Positions 15,853 through 24,579 of a stretch of 62,604 nt of DNA are shown here, one piece after another. The translations under genes and the position numbers were made by a program. The first letter of the stretch is position 1; each line of letters starts with the position of its first letter. Source of the stretch: Nevskia sp. (GTDB lineage: Bacteria; Pseudomonadota; Gammaproteobacteria; Nevskiales; Nevskiaceae); contig JADHNH010000006.1 of assembly GCA_016779605.1 (NCBI GenBank), positions 1-62,604 of the forward strand, written 5' to 3'. Below the pieces are notes generated by a model that saw only the letters and a program-made list of their open reading frames with translations, did no database searches and was not told where the DNA came from.

Positions 15853-15958
15853 TGCCGCGGCGCGCTGAAGCGCCGGCACACGGCTTGCTGGCGCTGTTGC
15901 AATATGATCCATACGGCAATCGGAGCCGGCGCACTTGAGCGTCCACACAGGCAAAGCG

Positions 15959-17401
15959 ATGGCTAACAGGAAGCCGACGATCGTGATCGTGGGTGCAGGC
16001 TTCAGCGGCTGCATGGTCGCCGTGCACCTGCTGCGGCAGGCGCAGCAGGCGCTGCGGGTGGTGCTGATCGACCGCGATGACGCGCCCGGCCGCGGCGTCG
16101 CCTACCGCGACCAGCCCGAATGCCACCTGCTCAACGTGCGCGCCGAGGCGATGAGCGCCTTCCCGGACCAGCCCGACCACTTCCTGGACTGGCTCAACAA
16201 CACTTACAGCCCTTGTCACCCGGTCGGCGTGTCGGAGTTCCTGCCGCGGCGCATTTACGGCTTCTACATCGAATCCCTCCTCGCCTCGGCCAGGCAAGCC
16301 ACGCGCCGCGGCGTCGGCCTGGAGTTCCGCAGCGACGAGGTGCTGGGGCTGCGCCAGATCGAAGGCGGCCAGATGCTGCTGCGCCTGCGCAGCGGCGGCC
16401 ACTTGCGCGCCGACCAGCTGGTGCTGGCGCTGGGCAATCCCGGGCCGGCGGACCCGCCGCTGGCGGACCCGGACTTCTTCCGCAGCCCGCGCTACCTGGG
16501 CCATGCCTGGACGGCGCCCGGGCTGAACGCGATCCGTCCGGACGAGGACCTGCTGCTGGTCGGCTCCGGCCTCACCGCGCTGGACTGGCTCGCCGCGTTG
16601 CAGGCGCGCGGCCACCGCGGCCGCATCCACATGCTGTCGCGCCGCGGGTTGCTGCCGCAGCCGCACCGCCCCGCGGCGCCGCAGGCCTTGTCGTTCAATC
16701 CCCTCGAACTGCCGCCGCGGGTGCTGCCGCTGCTGCGGCGCCTGCGCGCGGAAGCAGCGGCGGTGCAGGGCCGCGGCGGCGATTGGCGCGCCGTGGTGGA
16801 TGCCCTGCGGCCGTTCACGCCGGCGCTGTGGCAGCGGCTGCCGCCGGAAGAGCAGCGCCGGTTTTTGCGCCACGTCAGGCCCTACTGGGAAATCCACCGC
16901 CACCGCGCCGCGCCGCGCATCGTCGATCGGCTGCACAGCCTGGTGCGCAGCGGCGGGCTGCAGCTGCTGGCCGGGCGCCTGCTGGCGTTCGAAGAGCAGG
17001 CCGACGCGGTCGAGGCGCTGGTGCGTCCGCGCCAGCAGGCCGGCACGCTGCGGCTGCGCGTACATCGCGTGGTCAACTGCACCGGCCCGGAAAGCAACTA
17101 CCGCCGCCTCAATCATCCGCTGATCGTCGGCCTGCGCGAACGCGGCCTGATCCAGCCCGACAGCCTCGGCCTGGGCCTGCTCACCACCGCACAGGGCGCG
17201 CTGGTTGCGAGCGACGGCCAGGCGTCCGAGCGCATCCATACGCTCGGGCCGGCGCGCAAGGGCCAGCTCTGGGAGACCACCGCCGTGCCCGAAATCCGCG
17301 TGCAGGCGCAGGCCTTGGCGCTGCGCCTGCTGCGTCTCGCCGGCGTGGACGCGCGCAGCGGCACCGCGCTGCGCCCGGATGCGCCGCGGTTGAGCGTCTA
17401 G
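15959..17401 (+). CDS. FAD/NAD(P)-binding oxidoreductase of the FAD_NAD(P)-bd 9 type
   Basis: This 480-residue flavoprotein starts at ATG 15959. An ADP-binding fold opens it (TIVIVGAGFSGCMVAVHLLR), followed by GRGVAYRDQPECHLLNVRAE, characteristic of the YdhS-like group where 'gRG-AY' and 'LLNvra-' surround the flavin. A second nucleotide-binding segment is LLLVGSGLTALDWLAAL (about 197-213), and the C-terminal NCTGPESNY resembles the conserved N-TGP motif. Related proteins include hydroxyacylglutathione-independent and siderophore-type oxidoreductases, but the substrate of this group is mostly unknown. It stands alone between the DUF2182 gene and deaD. Confidence 0.85.
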   Translation: MANRKPTIVIVGAGFSGCMVAVHLLRQAQQALRVVLIDRDDAPGRGVAYRDQPECHLLNVRAEAMSAFPDQPDHFLDWLNNTYSPCHPVGVSEFLPRRIYGFYIESLLASARQATRRGVGLEFRSDEVLGLRQIEGGQMLLRLRSGGHLRADQLVLALGNPGPADPPLADPDFFRSPRYLGHAWTAPGLNAIRPDEDLLLVGSGLTALDWLAALQARGHRGRIHMLSRRGLLPQPHRPAAPQALSFNPLELPPRVLPLLRRLRAEAAAVQGRGGDWRAVVDALRPFTPALWQRLPPEEQRRFLRHVRPYWEIHRHRAAPRIVDRLHSLVRSGGLQLLAGRLLAFEEQADAVEALVRPRQQAGTLRLRVHRVVNCTGPESNYRRLNHPLIVGLRERGLIQPDSLGLGLLTTAQGALVASDGQASERIHTLGPARKGQLWETTAVPEIRVQAQALALRLLRLAGVDARSGTALRPDAPRLSV

Positions 17402-17490
17402 CGCGACACCGGGTCCGCGGGGCTGCCCGCGCCGCCTGGCGGCGGCGGATTCGTGCACGCCGGTGCGCTTGAGTCCACAATACGCGCCCG

Positions 17491-19293
17491 ATGAACGCCT
17501 CTCCCCCCGAATCCAAGCCCCCAGAAACGAAGCCGGATATGCCGCGCTTCCGCGACTTCGAGCTGGCCCCCGCCGTGCTCGACGCGCTGGAGGCGATCGG
17601 CTACGAGTCGCCCAGCCCGATCCAGGCGCGCACCATTCCGCTGCTGCTCGCCGGCCGCGACGTGGTCGGCCAGGCGCAGACCGGCACCGGCAAGACCGCG
17701 GCGTTCGCACTGCCCATCCTGTCGCGCCTGGACCTGGACCGGATGGCGCCGCAGGCGCTGGTGCTGGCGCCGACGCGCGAGCTGGCGATCCAGGTGGCCG
17801 AAGCCTTCCGCAAGTACGCCGGGCGCCTGCCCGGCTTCCACGTGCTGCCGATCTACGGCGGCCAGAGCTTCGAGCCGCAGCTCAAGGGCCTGCGGCGCGG
17901 CGTGCACGTGGTGGTGGGCACGCCCGGCCGCGTGGTCGACCTGGTCCGGCGCGGTGCCCTGAAGCTGGACGCGATCGCGCACGTGGTGCTCGACGAGGCC
18001 GACGAGATGCTGCGCATGGGCTTCATCGACGACGTCGAATGGGTGCTGCAGCAGGTGCCGCCGGAGCGCCGCATCGCGCTGTTCTCGGCGACCATGCCGT
18101 CGGCGATCCGCCGCGTGGCGCAGACCTACCTGCGCGACCCGGCCGAAGTGACGATCAAGTCGAAAACCACCACCGGCGCCAACATCCGCCAGCGCTACTG
18201 GATGGTCGGCGGCATGCACAAGCTGGACGCGCTGACGCGCTTCCTGGAAGTGGAGCCGTTCGACGCCATGCTGGTGTTCGTGCGCACCAAGGCGGCCACC
18301 GCCGAGCTCGCCGAGCGGCTCGAGGCGCGCGGCTTCGCCGCCGAGGCGCTCAACGGCGACCTGCAGCAGGCGCAGCGCGAGCGCATCGTCGTGCGCCTCA
18401 AGGACGGCGGCCTCGACATCGTCGTCGCCACCGACGTGGCGGCGCGCGGGCTCGACGTGGAGCGCATCAGCCACGTCGTCAACTACGACATCCCCACCGA
18501 CACCGAATCCTACGTGCACCGCGTCGGCCGCACGGGACGCGCCGGCCGCAGCGGCGAGGCGATCCTGTTCGTGGCGCCGCGCGAGCGGCACCTGCTCAAG
18601 GCGATCGAACGCGCCACGCGCCAGCCGATCGAGGAGATCCTGCCGCCCAGCGCCGAGGCGATCAACGCGCGCCGGGTGGAGCGCTTCAAGCAGTCGGTGG
18701 CGCAGGCCATGGCGCAAGGCCAAGGCGACCCGGCGGCGCAGGCGCAGCTGCAGTCCTTGCGCCAGGTCATCCTGCAGTTCGAGCAGGAATCCGGCGCACC
18801 GCTGGCGGATATTGCCGCGGCCCTGGCGATGATGGCGCAGGGCAAGCAGCCCCTGCTGCGGCCGGCGGATGCGGCATCGGCGGCGGTGCCACCCGCACCG
18901 CATGGCGCGCACAAGCCGGCCGCGGCGGCCGGTGTGCCGCCGCACCAGCCCCGCAAGCCGCGCGCGCCGGACACGCCGGGCGAGCCGCCGGGCCGCAAGC
19001 GCGAGGCGAAGGCCGAGCGGCTGGCGGAGGACGAACTGGAGATGTATCGCATCGAAGTCGGCGAGCAGCACGGCGCCAAGCCGGCCAACATCGTCGGCGC
19101 CATCGCCAACGAGGCCGGGCTGGACAGCGGCCACATCGGCCGCATCGAAATCTTCGGCGACTACAGCCTGGTCGCACTGCCCATCGGCATGCCCAAGCCG
19201 ATTTTCCAGCACCTGCGCAAGACCTGGGTGTGCGGCCGCCAGTTGCAGCTCAGCCTGGTCACCCCGCATCCCAAGAAGCAGAAGCCGCGTTAG
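17491..19293 (+). CDS. deaD: ATP-dependent DEAD-box RNA helicase
   Basis: This 600-residue RNA helicase helps ribosome assembly and mRNA turnover, especially in the cold. Motifs in order are the Q motif around FRDFELAPAVL and SPIQ (19-45), Walker A AQTGTGKT (62-69), PTRELAIQ, DEAD at 168-171, SAT at 199-201, then ARGLDVERISHVVNYDIP and HRVGRTGRAGR in domain 2. After a 100-residue low-complexity basic linker there is a DbpA-type RNA-binding domain (about 510-585, YRIEVGEQHGAKPANIVGAI, then GRIEIFGDYSLVALP). This domain order is that of DeaD/CsdA. The long Ala/Pro-rich linker is the only variable part. Confidence 0.94.
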   Translation: MNASPPESKPPETKPDMPRFRDFELAPAVLDALEAIGYESPSPIQARTIPLLLAGRDVVGQAQTGTGKTAAFALPILSRLDLDRMAPQALVLAPTRELAIQVAEAFRKYAGRLPGFHVLPIYGGQSFEPQLKGLRRGVHVVVGTPGRVVDLVRRGALKLDAIAHVVLDEADEMLRMGFIDDVEWVLQQVPPERRIALFSATMPSAIRRVAQTYLRDPAEVTIKSKTTTGANIRQRYWMVGGMHKLDALTRFLEVEPFDAMLVFVRTKAATAELAERLEARGFAAEALNGDLQQAQRERIVVRLKDGGLDIVVATDVAARGLDVERISHVVNYDIPTDTESYVHRVGRTGRAGRSGEAILFVAPRERHLLKAIERATRQPIEEILPPSAEAINARRVERFKQSVAQAMAQGQGDPAAQAQLQSLRQVILQFEQESGAPLADIAAALAMMAQGKQPLLRPADAASAAVPPAPHGAHKPAAAAGVPPHQPRKPRAPDTPGEPPGRKREAKAERLAEDELEMYRIEVGEQHGAKPANIVGAIANEAGLDSGHIGRIEIFGDYSLVALPIGMPKPIFQHLRKTWVCGRQLQLSLVTPHPKKQKPR

Positions 19294-19328
19294 TGCGAAT
19301 TTCGTTTAGCTGCAGGCATGTTTGATTT

Positions 19329-19384
19329 GTCATTCTGAGCGAAGCGAAGAATCTGGCCAGATCCTTCGCTTCGCTCAGGATGAC
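19329..19384. repeat. Palindromic intergenic element and likely bidirectional terminator
   Basis: GTCATTCTGAGCGAAGCGAA and its near-complement TTCGCTTCGCTCAGGATGAC flank a short GGCCAG centre, giving a stem of about 24 bp with a few mismatches. The 'gtcattctgagcgaagcgaag' core is a repeat I have seen in many bacterial genomes between convergent genes. Here it sits between the convergent deaD and quinone-oxidoreductase genes, where it can end both transcripts. No other full copy is obvious in this window. Confidence 0.7.
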
Positions 19385-19434
19385 GGACATGTATGCATTT
19401 GAATCGAAGACGCTCTAGGGTCGGTTGCCGGCGC

Positions 19435-20409
19435 TCAGGCGATGCGCAGCACCGTCTTGCCCAGCCCCTTGCCGCTCATGGCGAATTCCAGCGCCGCGCC
19501 GAACTCTTGAAAGGCGAACTCGCGGCCGGCCGGCGGCTGCAGCCGCCCTTCGCCGACCCAGGCGAGCATCTCCTCCAGGTGCCGGCGTGCGCGCGCGGCC
19601 TCGTAGAGCTGGAACTGGCGCACGTCCACGCCGACCAGGGCCGCGCCCTTCATCAGCGGCAGGTTGACCGGCAGCGCCGGGATCGGGCCGCCGACGAAGC
19701 CCACCACCAGGTGGCGGCCGCCCCACACCAGCGAGCGGAACGCCGGCTCGAACAGCGGCCCGCACAGCGGGTCGAAGTTCACGTCGGGGCCGGCGCCGCC
19801 GCACAGGGCCTTGAGGCGTTCGCGCCAGCCCGCGGGATCGGTGTCGATCGCGTGGTGCGCGCCGTGCGCGGCGGCGAACGCGCGCCGCGCCTCGCTGGAG
19901 GCGGCGGCGATCACCTCCGCGCCCATCAGGCGGCCGAGCTGCACCGCCGCCACGCCCACGCCGCCGGCCGCGCCGAACACCAGCAGCCGCTCGCCGGCCG
20001 CAAGCAGCGCGCGGTCGCGCAGGCCGTGCAGCGCGGTGAGGTAGTTGACGCGGAAGCCGGCCGCCTGCGCAAAGCTCATGCGCGGCGGGATCGGCAGCAC
20101 CGCCTGCGCCGGCACCGCCACCGCCTCGGCGAATCCGCCGCGCACCGCCGCGATCACGCTGTCGCCCGGTGCCAGCCCGGTCACGCCGGCGCCGAGCGCC
20201 TCCACCCACCCCGCCACCTCCATGCCCGGCACGTGCGGCAGCGGCGGCTTCACCTGGTAGCGGCCGAGCGCGATCAGGCCGTCGGCATAGCCCACGCCGC
20301 AGGCGGCCACCTTGACCAGCACTTCGCCCGCGCCCGGAACCGGCGCGGGAACATGGGTGAAGTGGTAGTCGGCGAAGGAACCGAGCCGCTGTGCCTGCAC
20401 GGTCTTCAT
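19435..20409 (-). CDS. NADPH:quinone oxidoreductase-like MDR-family protein
   Basis: This 324-residue medium-chain dehydrogenase/reductase lacks the zinc-coordinating residues, as in the quinone oxidoreductase (Qor/zeta-crystallin) branch. The N-terminal GroES-like part (GEVLVKVAACGVGYADGLIA, then HVPGMEVAGWVEALGAGV) is followed by the NADPH-binding Rossmann fold with LLVFGAAGGVGVAAVQLG (about 142-159). A tyrosine typical of the active site lies in GVGYAD. It is the last gene of a three-gene minus-strand operon after a TPR protein and an acyl-CoA ligase, 22 bp from the latter. The true substrate could be an enoyl or quinone compound. Confidence 0.87.
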   Translation of the reverse strand: MKTVQAQRLGSFADYHFTHVPAPVPGAGEVLVKVAACGVGYADGLIALGRYQVKPPLPHVPGMEVAGWVEALGAGVTGLAPGDSVIAAVRGGFAEAVAVPAQAVLPIPPRMSFAQAAGFRVNYLTALHGLRDRALLAAGERLLVFGAAGGVGVAAVQLGRLMGAEVIAAASSEARRAFAAAHGAHHAIDTDPAGWRERLKALCGGAGPDVNFDPLCGPLFEPAFRSLVWGGRHLVVGFVGGPIPALPVNLPLMKGAALVGVDVRQFQLYEAARARRHLEEMLAWVGEGRLQPPAGREFAFQEFGAALEFAMSGKGLGKTVLRIA

Positions 20410-20431
20410 CGGGACGCTCGCGCCGCGACTG

Positions 20432-21997
20432 TCATCGCCCGGCGTCGCGTTCGCGCAGCACGCGGCGCAGGATCTTGCCCGAGGCGGTCTTGGGGATCGC
20501 CTCGCAGGCCACCACCGCGCCGAGCTGCTTGTAGTCCACCACGCGTTGCGCCACCCAGTCCTTGATCTGCTCCGGCTCGAACGGCGCGCGGCCGACGACG
20601 TAGGCCACCGGGATCTCGCCGGCGCGCGCGTCCGGCCGGCCGATGACGGCGACGTCGGCGACCGCCGGATGGGTGAACAGCAGCGCTTCCAGTTCCGCCG
20701 GCGCCACCTGGAACCCCTTGACCTTGATCAGCTCCTTCATGCGGTCGGTGATGTACAGGTAGCCGTCGTCGTCGAAGTGGCCGATGTCGCCGGTGCGCAC
20801 CCAGCCGTCGGCGGTGAGGGTGGCGGCGGTGGCGGCCGGCTGGTGCAGGTAGCCCTTGAACGCCTGCGGCCCGCGGAACCAGATCTCGCCGGAGGCGTTG
20901 CGCCCCAGGTCGGCGCCGCTGGCCGGGTCCACCACGCGCGCCTGCGTGGCGGGCAGCAGCTGTCCGCTGGAGCCGGGGCGCGCTCGATCGGGATACGTCG
21001 CGGCGACCACGCCGGAGGATTCGGTCATGCCGAAGCCCTGCCCCACGCGGCACTTGAACCGCTCGGCGATGCGGCGCTCGCCTTCCGCCCCGAACGGCGC
21101 CGCGCCGGTGCCGATCGATTGCAGCGAGGACAGGTCGTGCGCGGCCACCAGCGGATGGCTGGCCAGGAAATGCATCAGCGGCGGCACCAGGTTCAGGTGG
21201 GTGACCCGGTGCGTCTGGATGGCGCCGAGGAATGCGGCCGGCTCGAAGCGCGGCAGCGTGACCAGGGTGGCGCCCGAGGCCAGCACGCGCAGGGTCATCA
21301 CGGTGAAGCCGTAGATGTGGAACATCGGCAGCACCGCCAGCACCACCGCCGTCTCCGCCAGGGGCACGGCCTGCATGTACTGGCAGACGTTGGCAACCAG
21401 CGTGCGGTGGCTCAGCATCACGCCCTTGGACAGCCCGGTGGTACCTGACGAGTACGGCAGCGCGGCCAGCGCATCGGCATCGGCCGTAGCCGCCGGCTCG
21501 GGCTCGGCGCATGCCGCCAGCGCGTCGAAGCCGAGCGCGCCTTGCGCCGCGCCGGCCACGATCAGGTGCTCGCAGCCCGACGACTCCGCCGCTTCGCGCG
21601 CCACGGCCAGGCCCGCCGGCGTGGTGAAAATGAAGCGCGCGCCGCAATCGCGCGCCTGGTGTGCGAGGTCGGCGGCGCCATAGGCCGGGTTGGCCCCGCT
21701 CACCGCGCCGCCGGCGGCGATGGCGCCAAGCGCAGCGACCGGCCACTCCGGCATGTTCGGCGCGAACATCAGCAGGGTGTCACCGGGCCTGAAGCCGTTG
21801 GCGGCGAGGCCGGCGGCAAAGCGCCCGATCAGGGCATCCAGCTCGCCGTAGCGGTAGCGGCGGCCGCTGGCCGCGTCCACCAGCGCCGTGCGCTGCGGGC
21901 GCCGGCGCGCCTGCGCGCGGATGAACTCCGCCACCGTGACGGCGGGAATCGGCGCCGCCAGCGGCGGGCCTTCCAGCAAGGCGCCGCCGGGGCTCAC
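20432..21997 (-). CDS. AMP-dependent acyl-CoA ligase (4-coumarate-CoA ligase-like)
   Basis: This 521-residue adenylating enzyme is a member of the ANL superfamily. The ATP-binding P-loop is LPYSSGTTGLSKGVM, the second core motif is GQGFGMTESSGV, and the hinge and C-terminal parts appear as GYLYITDRMKELIKVKGFQV and the catalytic-lysine segment PKTASGKILRRVL. Sequence style is that of 4-coumarate or medium-chain acyl-CoA ligases; the exact acid cannot be read. GTG 21997 was chosen because it overlaps the upstream stop (GTGA) and follows GAGGCGG; a longer frame reaching 22072 would run into the upstream gene. The neighbour downstream is an MDR reductase. Confidence 0.88.
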   Translation of the reverse strand: MSPGGALLEGPPLAAPIPAVTVAEFIRAQARRRPQRTALVDAASGRRYRYGELDALIGRFAAGLAANGFRPGDTLLMFAPNMPEWPVAALGAIAAGGAVSGANPAYGAADLAHQARDCGARFIFTTPAGLAVAREAAESSGCEHLIVAGAAQGALGFDALAACAEPEPAATADADALAALPYSSGTTGLSKGVMLSHRTLVANVCQYMQAVPLAETAVVLAVLPMFHIYGFTVMTLRVLASGATLVTLPRFEPAAFLGAIQTHRVTHLNLVPPLMHFLASHPLVAAHDLSSLQSIGTGAAPFGAEGERRIAERFKCRVGQGFGMTESSGVVAATYPDRARPGSSGQLLPATQARVVDPASGADLGRNASGEIWFRGPQAFKGYLHQPAATAATLTADGWVRTGDIGHFDDDGYLYITDRMKELIKVKGFQVAPAELEALLFTHPAVADVAVIGRPDARAGEIPVAYVVGRAPFEPEQIKDWVAQRVVDYKQLGAVVACEAIPKTASGKILRRVLRERDAGR

Positions 21998-24030
21998 GGC
22001 TTGGTTGCCGCCGCCTCGGCGGCAACCAGGCTGGCGAATCCCGGCGCGGTGCGCAGCGGATCCCAGCGGCAATCCTGCTTGAGCTCCGCCGCGGTAATTC
22101 CGCCGGGCTCCGCCAGGGAGGACTGCAATGCGGCGACTGCCGCGGCGGCGTCACCCCCATACATCTGCACCAGCGCCAGGTCGATGGTGGCATCCGGGCG
22201 CGCGAAGGCGTCCCTGGCGACTTGCGCCTGCCCCTGCGCGGCCATCTGCAAGGCGGCCGCGCGGTCGCCGAGCGCCGCGTCGACGGGGCCCAGCACCAGC
22301 AGGATGAACGCGCCGCTGTCGCCGGCCGCGCGCAGGCTCTCCAGCCGCTCGCGTACAAAGGCCAGGTCGGCCCGCGCCGCTTCGCGCTGGCCCGCGCAGG
22401 CTTCCAGGCCGGCGCGATTGAGGTGCGCGAACGCGGCCTCGGCCGGCGGCAGGGTGCCGCCGGCGTCGATGACCTTGCTCCACTCGGCGATGCCCTGGGC
22501 GTAGGTCCGCTGCTGCCGCCACAGCTTGGAGAAGGCTTGCGCCACGCGCGACTGCGAAGGATCCAGCCGGATGCCGGCCAGCGCTGCCGCCGCGGCCTCG
22601 GTGTTGCCCTGTGCCAGGTAGCTGCGGGCCTGCGAGGCGATGATGGTTTCGTTGCCGGGCTGCGCCTCCAGACCATGTCCGTACGCCTCGCGCGCCTGGT
22701 CGAAGCGCCGCAGCGCTTCCTGCGAAAAGCCGATGTTGATCCAGATCTCGGAGTTGTGCGGATCCAGCTGCGCGGCCTGCCGCAGGTCCGCCAGCGATTC
22801 CTCCCATTTCCCCTGCCGGCGCTTGACCAGGCCGATCAGCTCCATCACGAAGGCGCTGTTCGGGGTCTGGCGGCGGGCGTGCTCGTAGGCTTCCAGGGCG
22901 CCGTCGTAGTCCTCCTCGCCCCAGTAGCGGTAATAGCCCAGCGCCAGCCAGGCCTCCGGCAGGTCCGGCTGCAGACGCAGCGCGGCGTCGGCCGCCGCCT
23001 TGGCGGAGGCGAGTTGCTGCGGCGTGTGCTCGTGCTCGAAGTAGTACTGGGTGCGGGCGTTGGACAGGTAGGCCCAGGCTTCGGCGAAGTCCGGGTCGGC
23101 GGTGACCGCCTTGGTGAACAGGTCGATCAGCGACAGGAAATAGCCGCGCGACTCGTCGTAGTCGGTGGACAGGGCCACGCCGCGCAGGTAGGCGTCGTAG
23201 GCCTCGGCGCTGCGCGTCGGCAGCTTGGCCAGCGCCTGCCGTTCGCTGCCGCTGAGCTGCGCCTTGAGCGCCTGGGCGATGGCGCCGGCCACTTCGCTTT
23301 CGACGCTGAAGATGTTGTCCAGCTTGCGGTCGTAGGTCTGCGCCCACAGGTGATCGTCGGTCGCTGCGTGGATCAGCTGCACGTTGACGTGCACGGCGTC
23401 GCCGGATTTCTGCACCGAGCCTTCCAGGATGTTCGCCACGCCGAGCTGGCGCGCGATTTCCGGCAGGTTGTCCGGGCTGCTGGCGAAATGCTGCGTGGAG
23501 GTGCGCGAGATCACGCGCAGGGCGCCGATCTGCGCCAGCCGCGTGAGGATCTCGTCCTGGATGCCTTCGGCGAAGTAGGCGTTGGTCTTGTCGTCGGACA
23601 GGTTTTCGAACGGCAGCACCGCGATCGACTTGTCCGAGCCGCCGCCGCGGGCGCCCGGCCCGAGCACGCCGGCGCGATCCGCGGCGATGTAGGCGCCCGC
23701 CGCCACCAGCAGCGCGCCCAGCACGTAATTCAACCGGCGGTCCATGCTGCGACGCTGCGCCGCCTGCAGCGCCGCGTCGCCCGCCGCCAGCGCGTCGGTG
23801 CGCACGATGCCCTGCGGCGTGATGTCGAACACCCAGGACAGCGCCAGCGCCACCGGAAAGCCGGCGATGACCGCGATCACCACCCAGCGCACGGCGGAAT
23901 TCGAAACCTCGAAGAACGGGAACACCTGGGTGGCGACCTGCACCAGCAGCCAGCCCGCCACGCCGTAGGCCACGCCCACCTTGTAAACGTGGCGCCGCTG
24001 CAGCTCGACGAAGAACGACGGCTGGCTCAT
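21994..24030 (-). CDS. Membrane-anchored TolB-like/TPR protein
   Basis: This 678-residue protein begins at ATG 24030 with FFVELQRRHVYKVGVAYGVA, the opening shared by a family of proteobacterial membrane proteins related to adenylate-cyclase-associated TPR proteins. Two or three N-terminal transmembrane helices (about 20-40, 45-65, 115-135) are followed by a TolB/FlgO-like beta domain (SIAVLPFENLSDDKTNAYFA, EGIQDEILTRLAQ, VANILEGSVQKSG). At least six TPR motifs extend to the C terminus. No cyclase or DNA-binding domain is present. The TPR part should act as a cytosolic or periplasmic protein-protein scaffold. It is the first gene of the operon with the ligase and reductase. Confidence 0.85.
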   Translation of the reverse strand: MSQPSFFVELQRRHVYKVGVAYGVAGWLLVQVATQVFPFFEVSNSAVRWVVIAVIAGFPVALALSWVFDITPQGIVRTDALAAGDAALQAAQRRSMDRRLNYVLGALLVAAGAYIAADRAGVLGPGARGGGSDKSIAVLPFENLSDDKTNAYFAEGIQDEILTRLAQIGALRVISRTSTQHFASSPDNLPEIARQLGVANILEGSVQKSGDAVHVNVQLIHAATDDHLWAQTYDRKLDNIFSVESEVAGAIAQALKAQLSGSERQALAKLPTRSAEAYDAYLRGVALSTDYDESRGYFLSLIDLFTKAVTADPDFAEAWAYLSNARTQYYFEHEHTPQQLASAKAAADAALRLQPDLPEAWLALGYYRYWGEEDYDGALEAYEHARRQTPNSAFVMELIGLVKRRQGKWEESLADLRQAAQLDPHNSEIWINIGFSQEALRRFDQAREAYGHGLEAQPGNETIIASQARSYLAQGNTEAAAAALAGIRLDPSQSRVAQAFSKLWRQQRTYAQGIAEWSKVIDAGGTLPPAEAAFAHLNRAGLEACAGQREAARADLAFVRERLESLRAAGDSGAFILLVLGPVDAALGDRAAALQMAAQGQAQVARDAFARPDATIDLALVQMYGGDAAAAVAALQSSLAEPGGITAAELKQDCRWDPLRTAPGFASLVAAEAAATKP

Positions 24031-24314
24031 GGCACCGTCGTCCGCCCGCGCAACCCCGCGCGCGCAGCGCCCGCCTGCCGCCCGGCCTTCGAAACGAACC
24101 CCTGCATCCGGCTCCCCCTGCGTGGTGCCGGCTACTTTAACCCGAATGCACCGGCAACCGGCCGCTACGGCGGCGCGGAGGTTGCGATCCAAGGAATCTC
24201 TGAATAAGTCCGTCCTGGACTTAATTCAGGCGATAGCCATCGACAAGTGTGATTTTCAACGGCCTGCCATATCAATGGCTTGCGCCATTGAAAGTGGTTG
24301 GGCCGTCCGTGACC

Positions 24315-24524
24315 CTAAGGCCCGCCCGCCGGCGCCGATGCGGCGCGGTCGAGCATGCGCTCGGCCGCGTTGAGCAGGCGTTCCTGTGCCGCCAGCAGCG
24401 TGCGCAACTCGGCGCTGGCGTCCAGCGGACGCTCGAACAGGCGCGCGGCGTGCACGCTCGCGGCGATCTGCTCCAGGCGTTGCGCCACCAGGCGGTTCCG
24501 GTGCACGAACTTTTCCATCCTCAC
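24315..24524 (-). CDS. Small helical protein at the end of the ACP cluster
   Basis: This is a 69-residue product from GTG 24524, with a strong GGAGG seven bases upstream. The sequence (MEKFVHRNRLVAQRLEQIAA, then SVHAARLFERPLDASAELRT) is almost entirely amphipathic helix and may form a coiled-coil hairpin. It starts 55 bp after the NAD-synthetase-like gene on the same strand and is probably co-transcribed. No family is recognised; a structural or regulatory partner of the pathway is possible. Confidence 0.6.
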   Translation of the reverse strand: MRMEKFVHRNRLVAQRLEQIAASVHAARLFERPLDASAELRTLLAAQERLLNAAERMLDRAASAPAGGP

Positions 24525-24579
24525 GTTCAGGCCTCCAATTTGAGCGCAATAGCCGGGGCGTCACCGCTCCTCCGGCGCT

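Noticed and set aside
17398-19269. A 623-codon reverse-strand frame opposite deaD
   Set aside because: It mirrors the codons of an unambiguous helicase gene, is rich in His/Arg/Gly and has no domain content.
22222-24207. A 661-codon plus-strand frame opposite the TPR protein
   Set aside because: It is antisense to a gene with clear membrane, TolB-like and TPR parts; its own composition is not protein-like.
24031-24314. Short inverted repeats (for example AAGTCC-GTCCT-GGACTT and TCAATGG-CTTGCG-CCATTGA) in the gap before the ACP cluster
   Set aside because: I considered a MITE or insertion-sequence remnant, but there are no matching ends or target duplication, so no element was called.
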